64,000 nt of DNA from Candidatus Nitronauta litoralis (GCA_015698285.1 CP048685.1:2976001-3040000), one strand, 5' to 3'. Counted from the first letter of the stretch, positions 14,103 through 24,196 are shown. The notes: generated by a model not told the origin, from the sequence alone. Numbers and translations are program-made.

Positions 14103-14780
14103 TTATGTTGACCTGCGAGGTGATGGGTCTTCCGGTAAAATTCCATTATTTAAAGCGTAGCGAATCAGTTCTGCATTGTTATTCAGTTCCATCTTTTCCA
14201 GAATGTTTGCCCGATGGGTGCTGACTGTCGTAATACTAACGGAAAGCTCTTCAGCGATTTTCTTCATTCTTCTTCCAGTTGCAATCAGGCAAAACACCTG
14301 AAATTCTCGCTCGGAAAGGCGCTCGTGAGGTGATTTGTCCATGTCATGGTCCATAACCTCAATTAGTTTTTCGGCAAGCGATGGACTGATGAACTTCCCT
14401 CCTGAGGCTACTTTTCGGATGGCTCGAATCAATTGATCCGGTGCGCTGGATTTTGTTAAATATCCGGAGGCGCCTGCTTTGATCAGGCGCAGCCCATAGT
14501 GGTCTTCTGAAAAAATACTGAGGATCAAAACCTTCAATTCCGGGCGGGTGGCTTTTAACTGCAACATGACATCCCACCCGCTTTTGTCGGGCATTTCAAT
14601 ATCCATCAATATGACATCCGCTGTCATATCCTTAAGCTTATCCAGGACCTGATTGCCATTCTCGGCCTCCCCCACAACTTCTATATCCGGATTCTGATGG
14701 AGAATATGTTTCAGCCCCTGCCGCACGACAAAGTGATCGTCTGCTATGAAAACCTGTATCTTATTTTTGGATCGAGCCAT
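14103..14780 (-). CDS. NarL/FixJ-type response regulator
   Basis: A 225-aa regulator: a receiver domain (DDH at 14-16, phosphoacceptor Asp60 in LMDIEMP, Lys in YLTKSS) followed by a LuxR-type helix-turn-helix (LSEREFQVFCLIATG through ISTTVSTHRANILEKM, about residues 153-205). It should bind DNA after phosphorylation by the kinase encoded immediately upstream, with which it overlaps by 20 nt. The operon pairing is strong evidence of a cognate two-component system; the target genes are unknown. Confidence 0.92.
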   Translation of the reverse strand: MARSKNKIQVFIADDHFVVRQGLKHILHQNPDIEVVGEAENGNQVLDKLKDMTADVILMDIEMPDKSGWDVMLQLKATRPELKVLILSIFSEDHYGLRLIKAGASGYLTKSSAPDQLIRAIRKVASGGKFISPSLAEKLIEVMDHDMDKSPHERLSEREFQVFCLIATGRRMKKIAEELSVSITTVSTHRANILEKMELNNNAELIRYALNNGILPEDPSPRRST

Positions 14781-16134
14781 TTAGTTCCAGAGGAATCGAC
14801 ACCCGAACTCGGGTGCCTTCAGTTGGTTTTCCATAAATATTAAAACAACCGTTCAGAAAATGTGCGCGTTCGTGCATCCCCAAAAGCCCAAGTGAATTTC
14901 TATTTATTATCTCATCAGAGTTAATTCCTTTTCCATTGTCCAAAATATCGAGAGTGACCTGTTGTGCATCAATTTCCAAAGCGATCTTGACCACTTTCGC
15001 TTTGGAATGGCGGGCAATATTGGTCATGGCTTCCTGAAAAATGCGAAAGACCGCGGTGGTGATGTCTCGGTTCAAATCAAATTGGAGTTGTGGTAAATCG
15101 AGGTGGCATTGAATTGCAGTCCGTTTTTGAAACTCAGATGTTTCCCAGCGTACGGCTTCCGCCAGCCCCAGGACATCCAGGATTTGTGGACGCAATTCCG
15201 TGGCTATCCTCTGAACAGACTGGATGGTATTGTCAATTAACTTGCTCATTGTTCCGATCCGGTTCCGGGCCTCTCTCGAACCGGCCTTCAGGTCGTGGTG
15301 AAAACAGCTTAATTCCATCTTCAATGCCGTGAGGGTTTGCCCCAATTCATCATGCACTTCCCTGGCAATGTGGGTTTTTTCTTCTTCCCGCACTATTTGT
15401 AACTGATTGCTGAGTCGCCTTAGTTGTTCCTTCGATTCAATTAACTTGTTCTCTGCAAGAATTCGTTCTTCAATTTCATTTTCCAGATTTTCGTTGCTGG
15501 TATGGAGCGCCTTAATCAAACGGTCACGGAATCGTTCAAAGCGAAAAAGGGCAATACCCGTGACCAGGCTAATTAAAAAACACACCGTCATTAAGGTGAA
15601 TTGGGTTATTTTAAAGTACTGCAAATCCGTTGCAATGAGCTGCTGAAAACGAAGCTTGATTTGATCCGCATTTCTTGTGAAGTCTGAGTATACCTCATCA
15701 AAATGATGGTCTATTGATGAGCCGGTTAAGGAGGTTGCGCGATGAGTAAAACGGCGTTGTGCAATTTCGCGAAACTCTTTTAGTTCCTGGATCACGTTTT
15801 TTACAATACGGCGCATTTCCTTATCTTTTACGCCTTCCAGCAAGGTTTGAGCATGCCCGTCTGCCTGGTCGAGATATTTTGAGACGGTCTTTGTGTTTTT
15901 GGTTGTGTCTCCAGCCAATATCTCCTCTACCCACATATGCGCGACCGCAACATTGAGTTTGATCTCGGTATCCGCGTTGATTAGGGGGGCATACACTGTA
16001 ATCATGTCGAGGCCTTTTTGAAAACTGAATCCAACCATACCGATAACCAAAAGAGCTAGAATCCCCAGTGAGACCGGAATCCATTTCGGGGTAATTCCTG
16101 ATTTTCCATGTGGGTAAGAAAGGAGTGTTTTCAT
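14761..16134 (-). CDS. NarX-type sensor histidine kinase (HisKA_3)
   Basis: A 457-aa kinase with a membrane helix at residues 20-40, a helical periplasmic sensor region of about 135 residues, a second helix at 178-198, a coiled linker (205-255), a HisKA_3 domain with phosphoacceptor His261 (REVHDELGQT) and a compact ATPase domain (EAMTNIARHSKA, DNGKGI, LGLLGMHERA). HisKA_3 kinases partner with NarL-class regulators, as here. The four-helix-like periplasmic domain resembles sensors of small ligands; the signal is unknown. Confidence 0.9.
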   Translation of the reverse strand: MKTLLSYPHGKSGITPKWIPVSLGILALLVIGMVGFSFQKGLDMITVYAPLINADTEIKLNVAVAHMWVEEILAGDTTKNTKTVSKYLDQADGHAQTLLEGVKDKEMRRIVKNVIQELKEFREIAQRRFTHRATSLTGSSIDHHFDEVYSDFTRNADQIKLRFQQLIATDLQYFKITQFTLMTVCFLISLVTGIALFRFERFRDRLIKALHTSNENLENEIEERILAENKLIESKEQLRRLSNQLQIVREEEKTHIAREVHDELGQTLTALKMELSCFHHDLKAGSREARNRIGTMSKLIDNTIQSVQRIATELRPQILDVLGLAEAVRWETSEFQKRTAIQCHLDLPQLQFDLNRDITTAVFRIFQEAMTNIARHSKAKVVKIALEIDAQQVTLDILDNGKGINSDEIINRNSLGLLGMHERAHFLNGCFNIYGKPTEGTRVRVSIPLELNGSIQK

Positions 16135-16380
16135 GGGTTGGGCTGGTGTTTCGAATGAAATATTAATGCGGGACTTAGTCGTGCTTGATTTTTTAAGAAT
16201 AAACTACTTTAGCAACCAAGAGCAATCGAACTTCTTCGATTCAAATTTATACATATTTAAATAATCAAGTCCAAATTTCTGTAATGTTTTGCCGTCATGC
16301 ATTCAGATAAATTCATTGGTGACCCGCCATCCGAAGCCTGGATGTCCGTGGAAAGCTTTGGACATGATTAAATTTTAACT

Positions 16381-17709
16381 ATGATGACCTCAATCACTTT
16401 TTCCTGGGCCGGGTCTCTGGCGGTGGCAATATTTTTGTTGGCTTATGCATTGGTGATTTTGGAGGAAAAGACTGATCTGAAAAAATCAAAACCTGTATTA
16501 ATGGGCGGTTGTCTCATGTGGTTTGTTATCGGGGTATATGAAGCGAGTCAAGGGGGTTCTCATGCGCATGACTTTTTAGAAAACCTGATCGCTGAAATTG
16601 GGGGATTGTTCTTTTTTCTACTAGTTGCAATGACATTTATCAATAGCCTGGATGAGCGCAATGTATTTCAGGTCCTCCGTGTCTGGTTGGTGAAACGTGG
16701 ATTTGGTTTTCGTAAGGTTTTCTGGGCTACCGGGGGTATTTCTTTTGTATAGTCCCCTCTGGCTGACAATATGACCACCGCCCTGCTTATGGCCTCTGTG
16801 GCCTTGGCAATAAATGACGGAAACAGAAAATTCATTGTTCCAGCATTCGTAAATATTGTGGTTGCGTCCAATGCAGGTGGCGCCTGAAGTCCATTTGGAG
16901 ATATCACCACTTTAATGGTGTGGGTGGATGGAAAAGTCAAAACGCATCAATTTGTCTATCTTATGGGGCCGTCGTTGATTAACTGGCTGGTGCCAGCACT
17001 GATAATGTTTCCTTTTGTCCCTGACCAAAAGCCAAAACCTGGTCAGGAGAGTATTTCACTAAAACCAGGAGCCCGATGGATCGCTATATTATTCGCATTC
17101 ACTATTGCGACTGCGGTGTCCTTTCATCAGTTCCTCCATATGCCTCCATTCCTGGGAATGATGATGGGATTGGCTGGTTTGATGCTGACTTCGTATTACC
17201 TGAGTCGAATGGAGAGCAAGACTGCTTTAAAAAGTTGTGGGTCCGATGTCGTGATCACCCCTCGTAAAGGATTCGATATTTTCCACCAGATAGAGCGAGT
17301 TGAATTCGATACTCTCCTGTTTTTTTTCGGTGTCCTGGTGTCCGTCGGAGCTATGCAGTATTTGGGATTCCTTGTGCTGGTCAGCCATCAATTGTACGGA
17401 ACCCTGGGTTTTACTGCTTCCAACATCCTAATGGGTGTGCTTTCAGCAGTGGTTGATAACATTCCTCTCATGTTTGCTGTTCTCAAAATGGAGCCCGCCA
17501 TGGGGTTAAATCAGTGGCTGTTGATTACCTTGACAGCAGGGGTGGGCGGTAGCCTGTTGTCCATTGGTTCGGCCGCCGGTGTCGCGGTTATGGGGGTAGA
17601 TCGAAAAGACTATTCGTTCTTCAGTCATTTGAAATGGGCTCCGGCTATTCTTGCCGGATACGCTTCCAGCATCGGTTGCTGGTGGCTAATATGCGGAGGA
17701 ATGTCCTGA
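16381..17709 (+). pseudogene. nhaD: nhaD-type Na+/H+ antiporter broken by two in-frame stops
   Basis: One continuous reading frame of 442 codons encodes an NhaD-family sodium/proton antiporter, interrupted at TAG 16750-16752 and TGA 16885-16887. Between the stops lie the conserved SPLADNMTTALLM and NIVVASNAGGA segments, and immediately after the TGA comes SPFGDITTLMVW, so no residues are missing. The TGA sits where family members usually carry an aromatic residue, often Trp, and TGG to TGA is one transition. About 11-12 hydrophobic helices remain recognisable to the normal C-terminal end. No frameshift is seen. A recently inactivated gene is most likely; sequencing error or stop-codon readthrough are alternatives. 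Confidence 0.8.
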
Positions 17710-17890
17710 AAATCACATATCTAGGAAATTTCCTACAAGAGTTTCGAAAAAATTTGACTCTCAGTATCCAATTTACGCTAGTGGTTATTCGTTAATCTCA
17801 GGGTTCTTTAAAAAGAGGCTTATAGGTATCTTGCAAATACGAATTAAGAGGAGAACAAGATAAGTTACCAGGTATTTTTGGAGGACCGCA

Positions 17891-19531
17891 ATGAAAACCA
17901 GATTTGATTTTTCGAATTGGAGAGGGGATTTTTCGGGTGGTTTGACAGCCGGAATTGTCGCATTACCTCTTGCTCTTGCTTTTGGTGTGCAATCCGGCCT
18001 CGGAGCTGTGGCCGGGGTATACGGTGCGATTACATTAGGTGTTTTTTCTTCACTTTTTGGCGGCACTAAGACTCAAATCAGTGGTCCAACCGGTCCTATG
18101 ACCGTTGTTGCCATAATGGTCGTGCTGCATTCGGTTGAACGTACCGGGAGTCTGGAAGCGGCGCTACCCCTTGTCCTGGCTACTTTCATGTTGGCCGGTG
18201 CCCTGCAAGTGGTTTTTGGATTGGTCCGTTTTGGGAATGCAGTAAAGTTTATCCCCTATCCGGTTATTTCCGGGTTCATGACCGGAATTGCCATCATTAC
18301 CGTTTTGATTCAGTTGTTTCCTGCAATGGGATTGACAGGACCCAAGATGTTTATAGACATTATCATGGAGTTTCCCGCAGCAATATCACAAGCAAACCTC
18401 ACTGCTGTGTGGATGACATTGGTAACTGTGGGGATAGTCTATCTTGTTCCAAAGTTTAGCAAGAAGGTTCCAAGTTCCTTATTTGCTCTGATTGTCCTTA
18501 CAATGCTGGCTCATATTATGGATTTGAATATTCCGGTTATCGGAGATATCCCGCAAGGCTTGCCGGATTTTCACCTGGGAGCGATTCTGGGAATTTCTCT
18601 AAAGGATATTATTTTCATCCTGGTTCCGGCAATCACACTGGCTCTTCTGGGGTGTGTCGACTCCCTGCTCACATCCGTAATTGTGGATAACATCAGTAAA
18701 ACGCGGCATGACAGTAATCAGGAACTGGTCGGACAAGGAATCGGGAATATGATGTCTGCCATTATCGGGGGCTTGCCAGGTGCTGGAACAACAATGACCT
18801 CCGTCATTAACACTACAACAGGGGCTCGTACTCGATTGGGAGGGGCGGTACACGGGGTGTTCCTGTTAGCCGTTCTGTTGGGAGTCGGCCAATACGCAGA
18901 ACATATTCCGCTTGCAGTTCTGGCGGGTATTTTGATCACGATTGGTTTCAACATTGTGGACTACAAGGGGTTAAAGGACCTGTTTAAAATCCCCAGGAGT
19001 GAGGCTATGGTCCTGGTTACGGTGATGTTGATGACGGTTTTTGTGGACCTGATAAAGGCAGTCGCAGTGGGTATGGTGCTTGCCACTTTCATTTTTATGA
19101 AGAAGATTGCTGAAGTGGGGGAAAGAGAAACGAAAATGTCTCCTTTGGCTGAATTCGCATCAAACCAGGGAGAGAAACCGTTTGGTGCTACGTTCAATAT
19201 TCCGGAAGAAATGACTGGAAAAGTTTACGTCGAAAGCGTGAAAGGTCCGCTGTTTTTTGGGTTGGCCGGCAAATTACTGGAAAGAATAGATTCGTTGGGC
19301 GATGTGAAACTTTTAATTTTTGATCTGGGTCGAGTTCACTACATTGACCAGACGGGGGTCTATGCCCTTGAAGAAATCATCACAAGGCTTCGAGAAAAAG
19401 GTATTGATGTGATGTTTATCAATGTGCACAACGAACCTCTGGGCTTATTCAAGAAACTTCATGTGGTGCCGCAACTGGTTCCGGAGCAAAGATGCTTTTT
19501 GCAGAATCAACCAGTGGCTATGGCATCCTGA
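17891..19531 (+). CDS. SulP-family anion (bicarbonate/sulfate) transporter with STAS domain
   Basis: A 546-aa SLC26/SulP transporter. The N-terminal membrane region (about residues 1-400, 12-14 helices) opens with the family signature region (GGLTAGIVALPLALAFG) and contains QISGPTGPMTVV. The C-terminal STAS domain (about 430-540) has LLIFDLGRVHYIDQTGVYAL. SulP members such as cyanobacterial BicA are Na+-dependent bicarbonate importers; others move sulfate. Being sandwiched between an nhaD gene and a porin-carbonic anhydrase pair favours bicarbonate, but substrate is inference. A strong TTTTGGAGGA ribosome binding site is present. Confidence 0.88.
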   Translation: MKTRFDFSNWRGDFSGGLTAGIVALPLALAFGVQSGLGAVAGVYGAITLGVFSSLFGGTKTQISGPTGPMTVVAIMVVLHSVERTGSLEAALPLVLATFMLAGALQVVFGLVRFGNAVKFIPYPVISGFMTGIAIITVLIQLFPAMGLTGPKMFIDIIMEFPAAISQANLTAVWMTLVTVGIVYLVPKFSKKVPSSLFALIVLTMLAHIMDLNIPVIGDIPQGLPDFHLGAILGISLKDIIFILVPAITLALLGCVDSLLTSVIVDNISKTRHDSNQELVGQGIGNMMSAIIGGLPGAGTTMTSVINTTTGARTRLGGAVHGVFLLAVLLGVGQYAEHIPLAVLAGILITIGFNIVDYKGLKDLFKIPRSEAMVLVTVMLMTVFVDLIKAVAVGMVLATFIFMKKIAEVGERETKMSPLAEFASNQGEKPFGATFNIPEEMTGKVYVESVKGPLFFGLAGKLLERIDSLGDVKLLIFDLGRVHYIDQTGVYALEEIITRLREKGIDVMFINVHNEPLGLFKKLHVVPQLVPEQRCFLQNQPVAMAS

Positions 19532-19692
19532 AAATATTTTGCAATAGGGTGGGATTGTATCTATAGAATGGAATCATCCCGTCCCAGCCCCGGTTCTCTC
19601 TCACGTCCCTGGAGGTTTGTCAAATCTGGTCCTCCGCAACCACCAGAGGCCTTTTCGCGTATTGGCACGAATTTATGAGCAAGCGAAAATAA

Positions 19693-21129
19693 ATGGGAAC
19701 ATCGGAGACTAAGAATATTCATTTCCGGCTTTATTGCCTGGTGTGGGTCCAGCTCTTTTTTCTGACTGGCGGTTGTGTCGCAAACTTTGCCCGGGCGGCC
19801 GACAAACGCCCAGCTTTTTCCTCTTCCCGTTATCAAGAAGATTACCGGTTTCTTCGTGATCCCTCCAGGCGTACAGATATATTTGATCCTCTCAAATATT
19901 TCCCGCTCAATGATTCTGAATCAATCGTTTTAACCTTGGGTGGTGAAACCCGGCAGCATTTCGAATTCATAGAAAATAACAATTGGGGTGCAGGTGCTCA
20001 GGATAATAACGGTTATTATCTGCAACGTTATTTGGGCCACGCTGATCTTCATCTTGGCAAAAGACTGCGGCTTTTTGGGCAAGTAATGAGTGGCATTTTG
20101 TCGGGGCGGAGGGGAGGTCCCCGCGGTGTAGATAAAGATCCTTTTGATCTCAATCAAGGATTTGTCGATCTCGATTTGTTGTCGGATACTCAACAGGCCT
20201 TAACAGTACGCGCCGGACGGCAGGAAATTATTTTCGGTAGCCGCCGTTTTTTTAACTATCGTGAACGACCGAACATGCGCCTCAGCCACGATGCTGTGAT
20301 GGGTATTTTTAATAGTGGCAAGTGGGATATACGAGCCTTTGGGGCCCGTCCGGTAAATCTTTCGCCGGATTACTTTGATAACCAGTCGAGCAATAACAAT
20401 ACAGTCTGGGGGTTATATGCAGTGCGTGACAAATTACCATTGTCCATCCCAGTCAGCATGGATGTTTATTATCTGGGTTTGAATGGTTTCTCTACTTACG
20501 ATCAGGGCACAGCAGAGGAATTAAGGCATGTCATTGGAACCCGGCTGTGGGGGCAGTGGAAAGCAATCGATTACAATTTCGAGTTCATGTACCAGTTTGG
20601 TACTTTCGGTGCCCGCGATATCCAGGCTTACGTTCTTGCCTCGGATACGGGGTATACGGTGCGTTTTAACGGGTCGCGCAAAGTACGTTTGAGCCTTCGA
20701 GCCGATTTGTATTCGGGAGATAAAAATCCGGCAGACGGTACTTTGAATTCATTCAATCCTTTCTTTCCCAAGGGCAAGCACATCAGTCAGCTTGCTGCTA
20801 CCGGCCTAATCAATCAACGTGACCTGCATCCCCGCATTACCATGACGCTAACCGAGCATTGGTCATTCACCACCAGCGCCGAATTCATCTGGCGCGATAG
20901 TCTCAACGATGGCATTTATTCCATCGGAAACGGGTTGTTGGTTTCGGGCCGAACCAGTCGCGCCCGTTACGTTGGGACCCAGCCAGAGATGGAGGTCAAA
21001 TACACTTTTAATCGACATGTCGATCTGAAAGGAATCTTTGTTCACTTTATAGCGGGAGAGTTCTTGAAACAAACCACTCCAGGTAAAAACATAACTTACC
21101 TGGGTTCCATGCTCACCTTTCGCTTTTAA
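19693..21129 (+). CDS. Alginate-export/porin-family outer-membrane beta-barrel
   Basis: A 478-aa protein with an N-terminal hydrophobic signal region (about residues 12-36; the start ATG may be slightly upstream of the true one) and a body of alternating strands ending in an aromatic-terminated strand (ITYLGSMLTFRF), the mark of an outer-membrane barrel. The N-terminal block (DPLKYFPLN, LTLGGETRQHFE, RYLGHADLHLG) matches the alginate-export domain family, which in environmental bacteria covers many general porins. Location between SulP and carbonic anhydrase suggests it lets bicarbonate or another anion across the outer membrane. Confidence 0.75.
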   Translation: MGTSETKNIHFRLYCLVWVQLFFLTGGCVANFARAADKRPAFSSSRYQEDYRFLRDPSRRTDIFDPLKYFPLNDSESIVLTLGGETRQHFEFIENNNWGAGAQDNNGYYLQRYLGHADLHLGKRLRLFGQVMSGILSGRRGGPRGVDKDPFDLNQGFVDLDLLSDTQQALTVRAGRQEIIFGSRRFFNYRERPNMRLSHDAVMGIFNSGKWDIRAFGARPVNLSPDYFDNQSSNNNTVWGLYAVRDKLPLSIPVSMDVYYLGLNGFSTYDQGTAEELRHVIGTRLWGQWKAIDYNFEFMYQFGTFGARDIQAYVLASDTGYTVRFNGSRKVRLSLRADLYSGDKNPADGTLNSFNPFFPKGKHISQLAATGLINQRDLHPRITMTLTEHWSFTTSAEFIWRDSLNDGIYSIGNGLLVSGRTSRARYVGTQPEMEVKYTFNRHVDLKGIFVHFIAGEFLKQTTPGKNITYLGSMLTFRF

Positions 21130-21253
21130 ATTTAAGCCGGGGCTGGGAGACGGGTTTTCTGGAAGAGTGGGGCACTGCATAAAGTTCAATGAGTTTTTGG
21201 AAAGAAAAACCGGGCTAATCAGCTCATCATTATTTTTGAGAAGGAGGACGACA

Positions 21254-21835
21254 ATGAATCCAAATGAGGCGCTTGACATTCTGCGGGAAGGGAACGAGCG
21301 TTACTTGAATGGCAATACTCATAAACACGATTTTCAGGCAAGTCGGATTAAGCTGAATAAGCAACGGCCAATCGCCGCAGTGCTTAGCTGCTCGGATTCC
21401 CGGGTCGTACCACAGTTTGTATTTGATCAGGACTCTGGCAAACTATTTGTCGTGCGCGTTGCGGGTAATATTGCTACGGCTTACGGGATCGCGTCACTTG
21501 AGTATGCTGTCGAATATCTCAGCACTCCTCTGATCTATGTTCTCGGGCACACTTACTGTGGCGCAGTGGATGCGGCGATTAAAGTGGTGAAGAATGATGC
21601 GAAATTTCCGGGGGAACTGCCAGGGTTGTTCACACCCATGGTTCGTGCAGTGCATATCACTGAATCTAAAACCGGCAACTTGCTGACGAACGCTGTGCAA
21701 GAAAACGTGCGTTTGACCATCGATCACCTGATGAAATCCAGTGAAATCATTCGGACACGAGCGCAATCGGGCAAGCTCCAGATCGTTGGTGGGCTTTACG
21801 AACTTTCCAGCGGTAAGATTTCTCTGGTGTCGTGA
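21254..21835 (+). CDS. Beta-class carbonic anhydrase
   Basis: The start at ATG 21254 is chosen because a strong AAGGAGG lies 6 nt before it and the protein then begins MNPNEALDILREGNERYLNG, as usual in the family (193 aa). Zinc ligands and catalytic pair are all visible: Cys46, Asp48, Arg50 (SCSDSR), His99 and Cys102 (HTYCGA). The enzyme interconverts CO2 and bicarbonate in the cytoplasm; no signal peptide is present. It follows the porin and SulP genes in the same direction and probably couples bicarbonate import to carbon fixation or carboxylation. Confidence 0.93.
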   Translation: MNPNEALDILREGNERYLNGNTHKHDFQASRIKLNKQRPIAAVLSCSDSRVVPQFVFDQDSGKLFVVRVAGNIATAYGIASLEYAVEYLSTPLIYVLGHTYCGAVDAAIKVVKNDAKFPGELPGLFTPMVRAVHITESKTGNLLTNAVQENVRLTIDHLMKSSEIIRTRAQSGKLQIVGGLYELSSGKISLVS

Positions 21836-22063
21836 ATGACCGCTTCTGCATTGTAGGCAAACTTTCCGGATTAACTCATCTTTTTAAAGTCGACGATGAT
21901 CTGTTTCGTACTTTAATGCTTTAACGCCTTGATGCTCACTTTATAAGAAGTAAATAGTTATTTCCAGATTGCTTGGAATCGATGCCAAACCTGTTCCAGT
22001 ACTCTTTGTTCATCCAGAATAAATTGCTGATCTTCTTATTGAACATCTTCAATCTTGCAAGAG

Positions 22064-23314
22064 TCATTTGCTTTCCGATTGCAAATTTATCATTTTTCGA
22101 ATTGTTCTTTCCAGGAAGTCTACAGAGTGTTCTGCTAGTAGACGTTGCCCATCCTCATTGAAATGAATGTCCTGGGGCACGTAGTGAGAATGTAATTCCT
22201 CTCGAGACATTCTAAAAAATATCGGGTTGGGGTCGATCACTCCAATCTTGTTTGCCTCTAAAAACTCATTAAATTCTTTGACAGGAAGGTCGTGACGCTC
22301 CATATATTGGGTCTCTCCCAAAAAGTGCATGACGATTAATTTACCCTCATCTTCCTCCACCTCCTGTTTGATTTTAAGGATTAGTTTTTTGACGAGATTC
22401 CAGGCATCAGAATCAAAAAACCAGGGGTCGTCTAGAGAAGTTGGCTCGTTTATCAGCGGAGTGGACCGTGGTGTGATACCGTCGAGTGCCGGATACTTTT
22501 TTAATAATTGATTGTTGATTCTGGGGTTTTCAACTGATTGAGATAGGGCCGGTGTCTCTGTTTCATTTTTTTGGGTCGGTCGTTGTCGCCATTCAGGTCC
22601 AAACCACTGGTGAAAACGGCGCTCCAGCAGGTGGTAACGGGTGTGGGTGAACTGATAAAGGGCCACATTATTCCAGAGCCATTGGTTGAACCTTTTTCTT
22701 AAGACCTGGACTTTCTCCTTAAACGACTGCGTCGGGTATTCCTCCTTTAAAGGATTGGGGCCCCCACGTTTTAATTCAGAAAAAGAGTTGTCGAGGTCGT
22801 TTCCCCAGTAAAAAACAAGCAGGGTAAGGTCTGGCTTATAGTGACGTGCTCTTAAGTGATAGGTTTGAAGTTCTTTCCAGGTGCCGATCCCATTGACTCC
22901 AAAGTTTATAAATTCAATTGGTTGATTCAGTCGTTGAGTCAATTTATTTTCCAGGACGGCGTGAAATTCAAAACCATCTTTTACTATTTCACCCGCTACA
23001 AATGAATCGCCAAGAACCGCTACCCGGAATGTATTGGGTGGAGGGGGTTTTTCATATTCCTTGTCCAATAGTCCATCAGAATTGGACCTGATAGTTTCGC
23101 CATTTTTGTCCTTGATCGCGACAATATTGGGACAATACTGGTTGTCTAACACAGGGTAGTGACATTTGTAACGAATTTGTCTGAGTCCAACGGTTAGTCG
23201 GAGAATACCCTCAAGCCCTGCAAGAAAAAACAAAATAGGGATCAGGATGAAAACAGTTTTTTTCTTTAGGGACAGGGGCTTGCTTTTTTCAGAGCTAGGT
23301 TTTGGAGTGGGCAT
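22064..23314 (-). CDS. Membrane-anchored SGNH/GDSL-like hydrolase
   Basis: A 416-aa protein with one N-terminal membrane helix (about residues 20-38) and a predicted periplasmic body. The SGNH block I (VLGDSFVAGE, about 98-107), block II Gly (NFGVNG) and block III Asn (YWGNDLDNS) are visible, as is a candidate catalytic DIHFNEDGQ near the C-terminus (Asp and His, block V). Such proteins remove or transfer acyl groups on polysaccharides or lipids. It stands alone on the minus strand; the substrate is unknown. Confidence 0.75.
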   Translation of the reverse strand: MPTPKPSSEKSKPLSLKKKTVFILIPILFFLAGLEGILRLTVGLRQIRYKCHYPVLDNQYCPNIVAIKDKNGETIRSNSDGLLDKEYEKPPPPNTFRVAVLGDSFVAGEIVKDGFEFHAVLENKLTQRLNQPIEFINFGVNGIGTWKELQTYHLRARHYKPDLTLLVFYWGNDLDNSFSELKRGGPNPLKEEYPTQSFKEKVQVLRKRFNQWLWNNVALYQFTHTRYHLLERRFHQWFGPEWRQRPTQKNETETPALSQSVENPRINNQLLKKYPALDGITPRSTPLINEPTSLDDPWFFDSDAWNLVKKLILKIKQEVEEDEGKLIVMHFLGETQYMERHDLPVKEFNEFLEANKIGVIDPNPIFFRMSREELHSHYVPQDIHFNEDGQRLLAEHSVDFLERTIRKMINLQSESK

Positions 23315-23358
23315 ATTCGGGGCAGGTTGGGGAGGGAAACTGGGATTGTGGCTGTATT

Positions 23359-23664
23359 TTAAAAAACCGAATCGATTTTTTGAGCCATCTGCACATCAGC
23401 GAGTGTTACTCCGGCCACAGTATGTGTCCAGTAGCGAACGGTGATGCGTTTATAATTAATCAAAATATCCGGATGGTGATTGTTGTCTTCAGCCAAACGC
23501 GCGACCTTCCCAACAAAATCGATTCCTTCCATAAAAGAAGGCGCGTGATGGACCCTGTAAATAAATGGAATCCCTTTCTCGTTATTATCCCGCTTCCATT
23601 CCGGAGCCATTTCCTTGAGGCATGATTCCAGTTCCTCGTCAGTTAGTGCTTTTTTTTCCACCAT
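23359..23664 (-). CDS. phhB: Pterin-4a-carbinolamine dehydratase (PCD/DCoH)
   Basis: A 101-aa protein matching the whole family length (about 95-115). The active-site motif is present: NNHHPDILINYKRITVRYWTH, with the paired His and the later Trp-Thr-His. The enzyme recycles pterin cofactor for aromatic amino acid hydroxylases. No hydroxylase gene is visible in the window, so here it may serve a moonlighting or pterin-homeostasis role, as in many bacteria that lack phhA. Confidence 0.9.
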   Translation of the reverse strand: MVEKKALTDEELESCLKEMAPEWKRDNNEKGIPFIYRVHHAPSFMEGIDFVGKVARLAEDNNHHPDILINYKRITVRYWTHTVAGVTLADVQMAQKIDSVF

Positions 23665-23744
23665 TTTATTATTTTATCCTTCTCTTTATGGTTTATTATA
23701 TTTTTCGAAACGGGTGGTAGTTCAAAAACTTATTATAAAAGATT

Positions 23745-24194
23745 ATGGCGGAAAAACTCACCTCACAAGAAGTTTCTTTTTTGATGCAGGCCTTGAAAGA
23801 GGTCGAGATGTTTACTTTTTTAACCGTTGCCGAAATGGATACGCTGATTGGTCAAATGCATAAGGTGGTTATTCCTAAAGGGAAAGTGATATTTAGTGAA
23901 GGTGACGAGGGCACAGCCATGTTTATTGTTTTTAAAGGACGAGTGCAGATTGCGCTAAAAAAATGGTTTGGACGGAAACATGAGATCACTCAGCTTAAAC
24001 CGGGGGAGATTTTCGGGGAAATGTCGCTTGCTACTTTTCGACCCAGGATGGCCTCCGCCGTGGCCCTGGAAAAGTCGGAATGTTTTGTTTTGTTTAAATC
24101 CAGCTTTCAGTTTGCAATTGCCAATAATCCGGCTTTTATCGTGCACTTGAAGGAATTGATAGACCGTCGCGGTCTTGAAAACCGAAAAATCTAG
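23745..24194 (+). CDS. Cyclic-nucleotide-binding domain protein
   Basis: A 149-aa stand-alone CNB domain. It contains the beta-roll motif VIFSEGDEGTAMFIVFKGRV (about residues 49-68) and the phosphate-binding cassette region GEIFGEMSL (about 87-95), but the typical Arg-Ala for cAMP is replaced by RPRMASAVA a few residues on. No DNA-binding helix-turn-helix follows, so it is not a CRP-type transcription factor. It probably acts as a small sensor or adaptor. It ends 2 bp from the convergent glutaredoxin-like gene. Confidence 0.8.
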   Translation: MAEKLTSQEVSFLMQALKEVEMFTFLTVAEMDTLIGQMHKVVIPKGKVIFSEGDEGTAMFIVFKGRVQIALKKWFGRKHEITQLKPGEIFGEMSLATFRPRMASAVALEKSECFVLFKSSFQFAIANNPAFIVHLKELIDRRGLENRKI

Positions 24195-24196
24195 TT

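Noticed and set aside
16750-16887. Selenocysteine or pyrrolysine decoding of the nhaD stops
   Set aside because: NhaD proteins are not known to contain these residues and I see no SECIS-like hairpin; inactivation or error is simpler.
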